From DATFVB01 sp963714035 (lineage in GTDB: Bacteria > Acidobacteriota > Thermoanaerobaculia > UBA5066 > DATFVB01), in contig OY970224.1 of assembly GCA_963714035.1 (NCBI GenBank), forward strand, positions 3,658,001-3,722,000: a stretch of 64,000 nt of DNA, read 5' to 3'. Position numbers and translations under genes: made by a program. The notes below the pieces were generated by a model. That model did not search any database, was not told where the DNA came from, and saw only the letters and a list, made by a program, of their open reading frames with translations. Position 1 is the stretch's first letter; each line of letters starts with the position of its first letter. Of the stretch, positions 24,844-33,641 are shown one piece after another.

Positions 24844-26763
24844 ATGGCAAAAATCATTGGAATCGACCTCGGCACCACGAACTCCGTCGTGGCCGTGATG
24901 GAAGGCGGCGATCCGGTCGTGATCGCCAACGCCGAAGGAAATCGGACGACCCCGTCCGTCGTCTCGTTCTCGAAGACGGGGGAGCGGCTCGTCGGTCAGG
25001 TCGCGAAACGCCAGGCCGTGACGAATCCCGCGAACACGATCTTCTCGATCAAGCGGTTCATGGGCCGGAAGTTCTCGGAAGTCAGCGAAGAGATGAGGAT
25101 GGTCCCGTACAAGGTCGAAAAGGCCGAGAACGGCGACGTGCGGGTGGACGCCGGCGGGAAGAGCTACTCGCCTCCCGAGATCTCCGCGATGATCCTCCAG
25201 AAGCTCAAGGAAGCCGCGGAAGCGCACCTGGGCGAGAAGGTCACCCGCGCCGTGATCACGGTCCCCGCGTACTTCAACGATTCCCAGCGGCAGGCGACGA
25301 AGGACGCCGGGCAGATCGCCGGCCTCACGGTCGAGCGGCTCGTCAACGAGCCGACGGCGGCGGCGCTCGCGTACGGCCTCGACAAGAAGAAGGACGAGAC
25401 GATCGCGGTCTACGACTTCGGCGGAGGCACGTTCGACATCTCGATCCTCGAAGTCGGCGAAGGCGTCGTCGAGGTCAAGTCCACCAACGGCGACACGCAC
25501 CTCGGGGGCGACAACATCGACCAGAGGATCATCGACTGGATCCTCCAGGAGTTCAAAAAGGACCAGGGGATCGACCTCTCGCAGGACCCCATGGCGATGC
25601 AGCGGCTCAAGGAAGCGGCCGAGAAGGCGAAGATCGAGCTCTCGTCGACGATGGAGACCGACCTGAACCTTCCGTTCATCACCGCCGACGCGACGGGACC
25701 GAAGCACCTGCAGCTGCGCCTCTCCCGCTCGAAGCTCGAGCAGCTCGTCGAGGAGATCGTCCAGCGCAGCGTCGGTCCCTGCCGGCAGGCGCTGAAAGAC
25801 GCGGGCCTCGAGCCGAAGGACATCGACGAGGTCGTGCTCGTCGGCGGCCAGACGCGGATGCCGCGCATCCAGCAGGTCGTCAAGGAGCTCTTCGGGAAGG
25901 AGCCGCACAAGGGCGTCAACCCGGACGAGGTCGTGGCGATCGGCGCCGCGATCCAGGGAGGCGTCCTCGGGGGCGACGTCAAGGACGTGCTGCTCCTCGA
26001 CGTCACCCCGCTCTCGCTCGGGATCGAGACGCTCGGCGGCGTGAGCACGAAGCTGATCGAGCGAAACACGACGATCCCGACGCGGAAGAGCGAGACGTTC
26101 TCGACCGCTTCCGACAATCAGACGTCCGTCGAGATCAAGGTGATGCAGGGAGAACGGGAGATGGCGAGGGACAACAAGCTCCTCGGGGTCTTCCACCTGA
26201 TCGGCATTCCTTCCGCCCCCCGCGGCGTCCCGCAGATCGAGGTGACGTTCGACATCGACGCGAACGGCATCCTGAACGTCTCCGCCAAGGATCTCGGGAC
26301 CGGGAAGGAGCAGAAGATCACGATCACCGCTTCCTCCGGCCTGTCCAAGGGCGACATCGACAACATGGTCAAGGACGCGCAGTCGCACGCCGACGAAGAC
26401 AAGCGCCGGCGAGAAGAGATCGAAACCCGGAACCATCTCGATTCGCTCCTGTATTCGACCGAGAAGACGCTCTCCGAGAACCGCGGCAAGCTGTCCGAGG
26501 AGGACGCGAAGAAGCTCGACGACGAGATCGCGGCCGCGCGCGCGGCGCTCGAATCGGGCGACGCCGACCGGATGAAACAGGCCCACGGCACTCTCGAAAA
26601 GGCGTCGCACAAGCTCGCCGAGGCAATGTACAAGAACGCCTCGGAGCCGCAGAACCCGCCCGCCGGGTCGGCGCCGGGCGGCGGCGACCCGCGCTCCGGG
26701 ACCGCGGAAGACGACCAGGTGATCGACGCCGAGTACGTCGACAGCGAAGGCGGCAAACGCTGA
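24844..26763 (+). CDS. dnaK: Molecular chaperone DnaK (Hsp70)
   Basis: ATP-dependent chaperone of the cytosol, 639 residues. The N-terminus KIIGIDLGTTNSVVAVMEGG is the phosphate-1 loop; RAVITVPAYFNDSQRQATKDAG, VYDFGGGTFDISIL and VVLVGGQTRMPRIQ are present. The substrate-binding domain starts after LLLDVTPLSLGIETLGG, and a Gly/Pro linker leads to the terminal DDQVIDAEYVDSEGGKR. Strong Shine-Dalgarno and sigma70 promoter upstream. grpE and dnaJ are not adjacent; a dnaJ-like gene is at 53.5 kb. First gene of an operon with hsp20, hspR and a sigma factor. Confidence 0.99.
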   Translation: MAKIIGIDLGTTNSVVAVMEGGDPVVIANAEGNRTTPSVVSFSKTGERLVGQVAKRQAVTNPANTIFSIKRFMGRKFSEVSEEMRMVPYKVEKAENGDVRVDAGGKSYSPPEISAMILQKLKEAAEAHLGEKVTRAVITVPAYFNDSQRQATKDAGQIAGLTVERLVNEPTAAALAYGLDKKKDETIAVYDFGGGTFDISILEVGEGVVEVKSTNGDTHLGGDNIDQRIIDWILQEFKKDQGIDLSQDPMAMQRLKEAAEKAKIELSSTMETDLNLPFITADATGPKHLQLRLSRSKLEQLVEEIVQRSVGPCRQALKDAGLEPKDIDEVVLVGGQTRMPRIQQVVKELFGKEPHKGVNPDEVVAIGAAIQGGVLGGDVKDVLLLDVTPLSLGIETLGGVSTKLIERNTTIPTRKSETFSTASDNQTSVEIKVMQGEREMARDNKLLGVFHLIGIPSAPRGVPQIEVTFDIDANGILNVSAKDLGTGKEQKITITASSGLSKGDIDNMVKDAQSHADEDKRRREEIETRNHLDSLLYSTEKTLSENRGKLSEEDAKKLDDEIAAARAALESGDADRMKQAHGTLEKASHKLAEAMYKNASEPQNPPAGSAPGGGDPRSGTAEDDQVIDAEYVDSEGGKR

Positions 26764-26769
26764 CGTCGG

Positions 26770-26796
26770 ACGGGGCCTTCGGGCCCCGTTCCTCTT
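26770..26796 (+). terminator. Hairpin after dnaK
   Basis: ACGGGGCC, TTCG tetraloop, GGCCCCGT, then TCCTCTT. An 8-bp stem with a stable UUCG loop, six bases after the dnaK stop. The short interrupted T-run suggests partial termination or 3'-end protection, lowering expression of the downstream hsp20-hspR-sigma genes relative to dnaK. Confidence 0.7.
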
Positions 26797-26812
26797 CGGG
26801 CTCGAGGAACCG

Positions 26813-27244
26813 ATGACGACGTTTCGCTGGAATTCCATGCAGGAGCTGATCGCGATCCAGGAGAAGATGAACCGCCTCTTCGAGGAAGTTCTCTACCGCC
26901 GGGAATTCCCGGAGGGAGCCGACGAACGGACGGCGTCGCGATGGGCACCGGCGGCCGACGGCTTCGAGGCGAGCCGAGAGTGCGTGTTCCGGGTCGAAAT
27001 CCCCGGGGTCTCGCTCTCGGACGTCAGGCTCGAGGTCGAGGGGACGAGGCTCCGGCTGTCCGGCACCCGGCCGGAGGTGGACCCGGCGAGCCGGTTCCTC
27101 CGGATGGAGCGCGTCTACGGCGATTTCGACCGCGAGTTCGAGATCCCGCACGACATCGACGCCGACCGGATCTCGGCGTCGCTCGCCGACGGGATCCTCA
27201 CGATCCGCGCCCCGAAAAAGGGCGCGCCGGGGCCGAAGGAGTAG
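26813..27244 (+). CDS. Small heat-shock protein Hsp20 / alpha-crystallin
   Basis: ATP-independent holdase chaperone, 143 residues. After an N-terminal helix region (MQELIAIQEKMNRLFEEVL) comes the alpha-crystallin domain: FRVEIPGVSLSDVRLEVEGTRL, FLRMERVYGDFDREFEIP, and the closing ASLADGILTIRAPK. A GxLxI-like tail motif is GILTI. Between dnaK and hspR, so its stress induction is likely. Spacing to hspR is only 2 nt. Confidence 0.95.
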   Translation: MTTFRWNSMQELIAIQEKMNRLFEEVLYRREFPEGADERTASRWAPAADGFEASRECVFRVEIPGVSLSDVRLEVEGTRLRLSGTRPEVDPASRFLRMERVYGDFDREFEIPHDIDADRISASLADGILTIRAPKKGAPGPKE

Positions 27245-27246
27245 CG

Positions 27247-27609
27247 ATGCGAAGAGACGGATCGGTCCTGATCGGCGAGATCGCGCGACGTTATTCGATC
27301 CACCCGCAGACGCTCCGGATGTACGAGCGCGAGGGGTTGATCCAGCCCGACCGCACGGAGGGGAACACGCGCCTCTACGGTGTCGAGACCATCGAGCGGC
27401 TCGAGATCGTTCTGACGCTCACGCGCGACCTGGGGGTGAATCTCGCCGGCGTCGAGGTGATCCTGAACATGAAGGAGCGGCTCGAGAGCCTCCAGCAGCG
27501 GGCGGACCGGCTGGTCGATTATCTGAAGAAGGAGGCGGCGCGCCACCGTCCCTCCGACGAACGCTACGCCCTCGTGAAGGTCCCGGGCGGCGCGCTCCGG
27601 AAACCGTGA
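27247..27609 (+). CDS. hspR: MerR-family heat-shock regulator, HspR-like
   Basis: A 120-residue DNA-binding protein. The MerR winged-helix begins IGEIARRYSIHPQTLRMYEREGL and continues IQPDRTEGNTRLY; a helical dimerisation segment (MKERLESLQQRADRLVDYL) follows. The short HPQTLRMYEREGL form without an effector domain is typical of HspR, the repressor of dnaK operons that uses DnaK as co-repressor in Actinobacteria. A HAIR-like site lies before dnaK. Its gene overlaps the sigma-factor start (GTGA). Autoregulation of the operon is inferred. Confidence 0.88.
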   Translation: MRRDGSVLIGEIARRYSIHPQTLRMYEREGLIQPDRTEGNTRLYGVETIERLEIVLTLTRDLGVNLAGVEVILNMKERLESLQQRADRLVDYLKKEAARHRPSDERYALVKVPGGALRKP

Positions 27610-28433
27610 CGCGCGCTCGGGGAGAGGGAGGCAAGACCCTCACCCGCTATCTCTCCGAGATCGCGCGATTTCCCCTGCTCGATCCGGCGGAGGAGCGCGA
27701 GCTCGGCCGGCGCATCCGCGCGGGCGACGCGGCGGCTCTGCGCGCGCTCGTCGAGGCGAATCTCCGGTTCGTCGTCTCGTTCGCCTCGCGCTTCCGGGGG
27801 GCGGCTCTCCCGCTCCTCGATCTGGTGCACGAGGGGAACCTGGGGCTCATGGAGGCCGCGCGCCGTTACGATCCCTCTCAGGCGAACCGCTTCCTCTCGT
27901 ACGCGGTCTTCTACGTTCGCGACGCGATCCTGACGGCGCTCCAGCGCCAGTCGGGGGCGATCCGCCTCCCGCGCCGGCCGGGGCAGCTCCTTGCCCGTCT
28001 GTACGAGACGCTCCGGAAGCTCGAGGGTGAGCTGCGGCGCCCTCCGTCAGAGAGCGAGATCGCGCGGGAATCCGGGTTGTCGCCCGATCAGGTTCGCTGG
28101 CTGCTCGCGCGCCTGGCCGGAGACGTCTCGCTCGACAGCGATGCGGGGCAGGAGGCCGTGCGCGCGGCGGGGGGCGACGTTCCCGCCGTCGAGGAGTCGG
28201 CCGTCCGGCATTCGACCCTTCGCGCCCTGAAGCAGGCGGTTCGCGCGCTCCCTCCCCGCGAGCGTCTCGTCCTCGTCCGCCGGTACGGCCTCGACGGGCG
28301 CGATCCGGAAACTCTCTCGGCGCTCGCCGCGAAGCTGCGGATTTCCTCCGAGCGCGTCCGGCAGATCGAATCGAAGGCGCTCGAGAAGCTTCGGGGCGCG
28401 GACTGGCGGGACGGACGGCGCAACCGCGCCTAG
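27606..28433 (+). CDS. RNA polymerase sigma-70 family factor (non-ECF)
   Basis: A 275-residue sigma factor starting at GTG 27606 inside the hspR stop. Region 1.2 (LTRYLSEIARFPLLDPAEERELG), region 2 (LVEANLRFVVSFASRFRG, DLVHEGNLGLMEAARRYDP, FLSYAVFYVRDAI), region 3 and region 4 (ALPPRERLVLVRRYGLDG...ISSERVRQIESKALEKL) are all present, so it is an RpoD-related alternative factor rather than ECF type. The 2.4 sequence is AVFYVRDAILTALQRQS, differing from the usual AxWWIRQAI, so promoter choice may differ. Last gene of the dnaK operon, which would link it to heat stress. Confidence 0.9.
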   Translation: MTRARGEGGKTLTRYLSEIARFPLLDPAEERELGRRIRAGDAAALRALVEANLRFVVSFASRFRGAALPLLDLVHEGNLGLMEAARRYDPSQANRFLSYAVFYVRDAILTALQRQSGAIRLPRRPGQLLARLYETLRKLEGELRRPPSESEIARESGLSPDQVRWLLARLAGDVSLDSDAGQEAVRAAGGDVPAVEESAVRHSTLRALKQAVRALPPRERLVLVRRYGLDGRDPETLSALAAKLRISSERVRQIESKALEKLRGADWRDGRRNRA

Positions 28434-28506
28434 CCGGCGCGCCGACGCATCGCCGCCCGCCGACGTTTCCCGCGGGGCGGCGGCCTGCGCGAGGCCGATG
28501 GAGCCC

Positions 28507-30114
28507 CTACTCGGCGCGGAAGGTCGCCCGGGCGGTGCCCATTTTTCCGGTCGGCATGTCGACGACGTTGACGACGAGGCGGTAGCTCCCTTTTCGGAGC
28601 TTCAGCGACACCCGCTCGACGAGGGGCTTGCCGCTCCGCGCTTCCCCGGGGGAGAGGGTGAAGGTCTGGATCGTGTGGGTCACCGGCGTCTGCTCGTCGT
28701 GGTCGCCGAGCGCGGCGAAATAATACGCGGCGCGCGCGGTGACGTGCCCGGCGTCCGGCAGGAACGTCAGTTCCTCCGCCGGAATTTCGATGTCGACGGT
28801 CACGACGCCCTTTCCCGCTTCCGGAGGGGCGGGGACGATCCGCACGGCCGGCGAGAGGTCGGCATACGACGCGGAAGTGAGGAGGGTCGCCCGGACGCGG
28901 TCTTCCATTCGCGCGTCGTCGTTCTCCGTGAGGTACGTCCGCCGCGCCCGCACCCGCAGCCCGGGCCGCGAGACGGCCACTTCGACGCGATGAGAATCTC
29001 CGCCCGGAACGTTCCTCAGGTTGACGCCGAGCGAGTAGTAGGTCGAGACGTCGCGGAAAATCGCCGCGAGCGCGCCGGAGACGTCGTTGTCGCGGAGGAC
29101 CGCCTCGCCGCCGGTCTCGTCGGCCATCTGCTGGAGTCCGGTTTCGATGTCCTCGCGCGCGAAGAGCGAGCGGGCGGCGAGCGGCGCGTTCTCGTCCCCG
29201 GGGGGGGCGAGAAGGCCGCGGGCGTCGACCGCGAACACGGTCGTTTCGAGCGCGTTGGCCCGGTCGATGAACTGGCGGAGCTGGGGCGTGACGTCCCGGC
29301 GGAACGAGAGCGGAGGCGCCTCGCGGCGCGCCGCGAACGCCAGCACCGCCGCTCCGGGCTGGAGCTCGAACCCTTCGGAGACGACGATCATCACTTTCTT
29401 CCCCGCCTTGTCCGCGAGCAGCGACAGCGAGCCGGAGAGGTCCTCGAGGGTCTTCTTCGTCTCTTCGTAGACTTCCTCTTCGTAGAGGCGCGCCCGGGTT
29501 TCCCGCTCGCCCGGACCGACGAGCTCGATTTCGCGGAGCGCCTGGCGCTCGCGCTCGATCCGGCGAAGTCCTCCGACCGAGCCCGTCGGGATCGCGGCGA
29601 GGGCGGCGAGGAGGACGTCCGGACGGGACGTCCAGCCGGCCAGCGTTTCCGGCCGCCCGCGTTCGGCGACGATCGCCGCTTCGTCGGACGGTCCGAGGCG
29701 CCCCACGAAGTCGCGGATCGCGCCGAGGGCGCCCCGCCGCCGCGCCGGCGAAAGGCTCGCCTCGTCGATCCAGATCAGGAAATGACGGGGGACCGACGGG
29801 GGTTTCTCGCCCGCGCCCGGGTTCAGGACGAGGTCCGGCGAGATGGTCTCGAGGTCGTCGCGGGAGACGATCCCGTCGTGAACCGCCGCGAAGTAGTCGA
29901 CCTCGACCGGGCGCCGGTCCACGCGGATCTGGAAGGCGTCCCGGCCGAGACCCGGGACCGGTTTTCCCGCGGCGTCCGTGACGACGACGTCGATGTCCAT
30001 GACCCGCACGTTGACGCTCTCCCGGAACGTGTCGGTCGGCGCGGCGGCGAGGGGCCGCGGGGCGAGGAACCCCGCGACGAGAAGAGGCGCGGCGAACGAT
30101 CTCGCGCGGATCAC
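28507..30114 (-). CDS. VWFA-domain secreted protein of the acidobacterial type
   Basis: A 535-residue exported protein. A signal peptide (VIRARSFAAPLLVAGFLAPR to LAAAP) is followed by a carboxypeptidase-like beta segment (VRVMDIDVVVTDAAGKPVPGL) and a von Willebrand A-like domain with DEASLS and VMIVVSEGFEL; the combination matches the VWFA-related family known mainly from Acidobacteriota. The start GTG 30114 overlaps the stop of the upstream DUF4388-HDOD gene (GTGA). The C-terminal third is beta-rich with no repeat. Likely periplasmic or surface; role unknown. Confidence 0.85.
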   Translation of the reverse strand: MIRARSFAAPLLVAGFLAPRPLAAAPTDTFRESVNVRVMDIDVVVTDAAGKPVPGLGRDAFQIRVDRRPVEVDYFAAVHDGIVSRDDLETISPDLVLNPGAGEKPPSVPRHFLIWIDEASLSPARRRGALGAIRDFVGRLGPSDEAAIVAERGRPETLAGWTSRPDVLLAALAAIPTGSVGGLRRIERERQALREIELVGPGERETRARLYEEEVYEETKKTLEDLSGSLSLLADKAGKKVMIVVSEGFELQPGAAVLAFAARREAPPLSFRRDVTPQLRQFIDRANALETTVFAVDARGLLAPPGDENAPLAARSLFAREDIETGLQQMADETGGEAVLRDNDVSGALAAIFRDVSTYYSLGVNLRNVPGGDSHRVEVAVSRPGLRVRARRTYLTENDDARMEDRVRATLLTSASYADLSPAVRIVPAPPEAGKGVVTVDIEIPAEELTFLPDAGHVTARAAYYFAALGDHDEQTPVTHTIQTFTLSPGEARSGKPLVERVSLKLRKGSYRLVVNVVDMPTGKMGTARATFRAE

Positions 30115-31526
30115 GGATTTCCGAGGCCGAGGAAATCGAACAGCCGGCCCACTTCGGCCCGGGCGGCGGCGTCGAGAGCGGGCGGCTTGCGCCCGAGCAC
30201 GGGGATCGCCCCGATCGCGCATTGCGGAAGGGCCGCGCGCGCGAACCGGACGGCCGAGAGGAGCGGCGCTTCGCGGGGGCGACCGGCGTCGGCGAGCACC
30301 TCCGCGAGGTCGGCCGTCGATCTCCACGCCTCGCTCCGGATCCGCCCGACCACCGGCCGGAAGTGTTCGAGTGTCGCCGCGCGGAAGCGCCCGGCCGGCA
30401 GAGGCGCCCGGGCGACCGCCTCGAGGAGATCGGCGTAGGGAACGGCGTGGAGGAGACCTGCCGTGTAGGCTTCTTCCTTCGCGACCTTCCAGCGGGCGGC
30501 GGCGTGCGAGGCGATGACCGCGGCGGCGAGCGAGCCGCGGCGAAGCGCCCGCGGAATCGAGTCGGCGGCGGAGAGCGGCGCCCGCTCCGGCGCGATCAGG
30601 GCGCAGGCGAGCGTCCGGAAGGCGTCGTCTCCGATCCGGCGCGCGGCATCGGGCAGCGTTCCGACCCGTCGAACGCTTCCGACGGCGAAGGCGTTGGCGA
30701 GGATCAGGAGGTTCGCGGCGAAGAACGGATCGAGCCGCGCCAGCCCGAGGAGTCGTTCGGCGGCCGCGGCGGCGTCGTCCGACGCGAGGATCTCCCCGGC
30801 GAAACGCGCCGTGTCGTCGAAGATCGGAAAGAAGTTCACGGGCGCGGCGAGGCGGGCATGGAGCGCCGCGGCGAAGCTCCGGAACTGGACGAACGATTCG
30901 CGTCCCTTGGCGGCCCCGAGATCCTCGTCGGCGCTGCGGGCGAGGACCTCCCAGAAGCCGTCCTCGACGGCTCCGGGCCGGAACTCCAGCTCCCACCCTT
31001 CGCCGTCCGACGGCTCGGCGGCGACGGACCGGTCGAACCGGACGGTGTCGTCCATGTCTTTCATCGCCTGGAAGGCGATCACCTGTCCCTTGATCTTGAG
31101 GTGGATCTGGAGGAGGTCTTCCGTCTGGTACTCGGGATCGAACTCGAACCGGCCGTGCCGCCAGGCGAGGACCTCCTTCAGGAGCTTCTCCGCGAGCGCG
31201 CCGACGAGCTCGGCGAGAGAATCGCGCGGGATCCAGTCCTCTTCGAGGAGAACCCGGGTGAGCTTGACGCCCGAGGCGAGATTTCGGGCGAGCGACGAAT
31301 AGAGAGAAGACACCGGGACGGCGCGCGACCGGAGGAGCGCCTGCCCGAGCCGGTCCCCGGGCTTCCCGCCGGAAACGAAGACGATGTCTCCGTTCTTCCA
31401 GTCGATCGTCTTGTGGTCCGTTCCCCGGGTCAGCGTCAGGCGTCCGGATGCCCGACGCACTTCGAGCCACTGGATGAGATCGACGACGTCGAAGCTCTCG
31501 ATCCTGCCGGAGAGATGGCTTGCCAA
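30111..31526 (-). CDS. DUF4388-HDOD signalling protein
   Basis: About 471 residues. The N-terminal DUF4388 domain (SHLSGRIESFDVVDLIQWLEV...GDIVFVSGGKPGDRLGQ) and a second helical module are followed by an HDOD domain (residues about 250-440: FAGEILASDDAAAAAERLLGLARLDP...AYTAGLLHAVPYADLLE), a degenerate HD fold found in signalling proteins. Start: TAGAAT (31534-31539) overlaps an ATG at 31535, but TTG 31526 lies 7 nt beyond it, the usual distance here, so TTG is preferred. Translationally coupled to the VWFA gene. Divergent from methylmalonyl-CoA mutase with only 57 bp between starts. Confidence 0.8.
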   Translation of the reverse strand: MASHLSGRIESFDVVDLIQWLEVRRASGRLTLTRGTDHKTIDWKNGDIVFVSGGKPGDRLGQALLRSRAVPVSSLYSSLARNLASGVKLTRVLLEEDWIPRDSLAELVGALAEKLLKEVLAWRHGRFEFDPEYQTEDLLQIHLKIKGQVIAFQAMKDMDDTVRFDRSVAAEPSDGEGWELEFRPGAVEDGFWEVLARSADEDLGAAKGRESFVQFRSFAAALHARLAAPVNFFPIFDDTARFAGEILASDDAAAAAERLLGLARLDPFFAANLLILANAFAVGSVRRVGTLPDAARRIGDDAFRTLACALIAPERAPLSAADSIPRALRRGSLAAAVIASHAAARWKVAKEEAYTAGLLHAVPYADLLEAVARAPLPAGRFRAATLEHFRPVVGRIRSEAWRSTADLAEVLADAGRPREAPLLSAVRFARAALPQCAIGAIPVLGRKPPALDAAARAEVGRLFDFLGLGNP

Positions 31527-31583
31527 GGCGCGCATTCTACCATTCCGTTGCCGCCTGTCCCGCCGGAATACAATGCCGCAGCG

Positions 31584-33173
31584 ATGCCGCCGGAGGAGAA
31601 AAAGGTCGCGCGGAGGGTTCCGGAGACGACGTCGTCCGGAATTCCGGTCCTTTCCTGCTACGACGCCGAAGACGCGCCGGAGCTCTCTCCGCCGCCGCCC
31701 GGGCAGTTCCCCTATACCCGCGGCCTGACGCCCGAGGGGTACCGCGCGAGGCTCTGGACCATGCGCCAGTACGCCGGTTTCGGGAGCGCGCGCGAGTCGA
31801 ACGCGCGATACCGATACCTGCTCGACCGGGGACAGACGGGTCTCTCGATCGCGTTCGACCTCCCGACCCAGATCGGCTTCGACTCGGACGATCCGCTCGC
31901 GCGCGGCGAGGTCGGAAAAGTCGGCGTCGCGATCTCGACGATCGAGGACATGGAAATCCTCACCGAAGCGCTCCCGCTGGAGCGCATTTCCGTGTCGATG
32001 ACGATCAACTCGACGGCCGCGATCCTCCTCGCGCTCTACCTCGCGGTCGCGAAGCGCCGCGGTTTCGCGTGGGAGAACCTCGCCGGAACGGTCCAGAACG
32101 ACGTCCTGAAGGAATTCATCGCTCGCGGCACGTACGTCTTTCCTCCGATCCCGTCGATGAAGATCGCGACCGACGTTTTCGAATTCTGCCGCGACCGGGC
32201 GCCGCGATGGAACACGATCTCCATCTCGGGGTACCACATCCGCGAGGCGGGGGCGACGGCCGTCGAGGAGGTGGCCTTCACCCTCGCCAACGGCATCGCC
32301 TATGTCGAGGCGGCCCTCGCGCGGGGGCTCGCGATCGACGAGTTCGCCCCCAGGCTGTCCTTCTTCTTCAACGCGCATTCGAATTTCTTCGAGGAGGCCG
32401 CGAAGTTCCGCGCGGCGCGCGCTCTCTGGGCGGAGATCGTGCGTGACCGGTTCGGCGCCCGGGATCCCCGCTCCGGTTTCCTCCGCTTCCACGCGCAGAC
32501 GGCGGGATCCACGTTGACGGCCCAGCAGCCGGAGGTCAACACGGTGAGAACCGCGCTCGAGGCCCTCTCGGCCGTGCTCGGCGGGGCGCAGTCGCTCCAC
32601 ACGAACTCCTTCGACGAGGCGCTCGCGCTTCCGACCGAGGCTTCGGCGAAGCTCGCGCTGCGAACGCAGCAGGTCATCGCGTGGGAATCGGGAGTCGCCG
32701 ACGTCGTCGATCCCCTCGGCGGGTCCTATCTCGTCGAGGCGTGGACGCGCGAGATCCACGACCGCGCGAAGGAGCTGATCGGGAAGATCGACGCCCTCGG
32801 GGGCTCGCTCGCCGCGATCGCCGGCGGTTTCTTCGCGCGCGCGATCGAGGACGCGGCGTTCGCGGCGCAGCGCCAGGCGGAGACCGGAGAGCGCGCGGTC
32901 GTCGGCGTGAACCGGTTCGCCGAGTCGGAGAGCGTGCCGCCTCCGCTGCTCTCGGTCGGCGGCGAGATCGAGGAGGAGCAGGTTCGCCGGCTGCGCGCGT
33001 TCCGCGACCGGCGGTCTCCCGCGGGCGTCGACCGCACCCGCTCGACCCTCCTCGCCGACGCCCGGGAAGGGCGGAATCTCCTCCCCGCGATTCTCGAATC
33101 GGTCGAATCGGATGTGACGCTGGGGGAGATCATCGGCACGCTCAAGTCGGTGTACGGCGAGCACGTTTCGTAG
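31584..33173 (+). CDS. Methylmalonyl-CoA mutase, large (catalytic barrel) subunit
   Basis: Interconverts succinyl-CoA and (R)-methylmalonyl-CoA in propionate metabolism. The 529-residue protein holds only the substrate-binding TIM barrel: FPYTRGLTPEGYRARLWTMRQYAGF, LDRGQTGLSIAFDLPTQIG, TVQNDVLKEF, QQPEVNTVRTALEALSAVLGG, SLHTNSFDEALALPTE. The C-terminal B12-binding domain (DxHxxG) is absent, as in two-subunit mutases where a separate small subunit binds cobalamin; no such gene is in the window. TACAAT lies 9 nt before the ATG and there is no Shine-Dalgarno. Confidence 0.92.
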   Translation: MPPEEKKVARRVPETTSSGIPVLSCYDAEDAPELSPPPPGQFPYTRGLTPEGYRARLWTMRQYAGFGSARESNARYRYLLDRGQTGLSIAFDLPTQIGFDSDDPLARGEVGKVGVAISTIEDMEILTEALPLERISVSMTINSTAAILLALYLAVAKRRGFAWENLAGTVQNDVLKEFIARGTYVFPPIPSMKIATDVFEFCRDRAPRWNTISISGYHIREAGATAVEEVAFTLANGIAYVEAALARGLAIDEFAPRLSFFFNAHSNFFEEAAKFRAARALWAEIVRDRFGARDPRSGFLRFHAQTAGSTLTAQQPEVNTVRTALEALSAVLGGAQSLHTNSFDEALALPTEASAKLALRTQQVIAWESGVADVVDPLGGSYLVEAWTREIHDRAKELIGKIDALGGSLAAIAGGFFARAIEDAAFAAQRQAETGERAVVGVNRFAESESVPPPLLSVGGEIEEEQVRRLRAFRDRRSPAGVDRTRSTLLADAREGRNLLPAILESVESDVTLGEIIGTLKSVYGEHVS

Positions 33174-33641
33174 CGTCCCGCGTCGCGGGGCCCGATAAAT
33201 GCCTCATTGACAAAGGAATCCATGTGGAAAAAGAGGGCGTCAGCGCCGGAAGGGCGGAAAATCGGGCCGATGAGGGGCCCGGCTCCGGTTAACTGCCTTA
33301 TACGACAACTGGTTATGGGCTTGCCCATGAACGTGTGCATCCTCGGGCACCCCGCCGTGAACGGGATGCCGCCTTGAATTTCCGCAGGTTGTGCACAGCG
33401 TTTTCCGAAGCGGGCGCCGGAATCGATCCGTACCGGGATCCCGGCAGGGGCGGCGATGGGGCCAGGCCGACCCGACGACGATGGCGGCGATCGCCGCGGC
33501 ATGAAGCGTGATCGATAGGGCCCCGCCAGGGCGCGACGGTGGGAAACCGGATGACCCGCGAGCACGGTTTCGAACATGGGGGTCTCCTTTCGCAAGAGGA
33601 GACCCCGAGGAGGCGAAGAAGTTCCCGGGCGAGGCGGCGCG
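33174..33641. other. 468-bp gene-free region with a strong hairpin
   Basis: No supported gene. It contains a perfect 10-bp stem, GGGGTCTCCT (33579-33588) and AGGAGACCCC (33597-33606) with an 8-nt loop, without a T-run on either side. A 51-codon frame at 33222-33377 (plus) follows AAAGGA but has no recognisable content. The region separates convergent mutase and nth genes. Confidence 0.6.

Noticed and set aside
33222..33377. 51-codon small ORF
   Set aside because: It has a weak Shine-Dalgarno but no recognisable motif; kept only as part of the gene-free-gap finding.
33313..33595. Minus-strand peptide starting at an ATG after AAAGGAGACCCCC (33577)
   Set aside because: The apparent ribosome binding site is one arm of the perfect hairpin, and the frame runs on antisense into the mutase gene without features.
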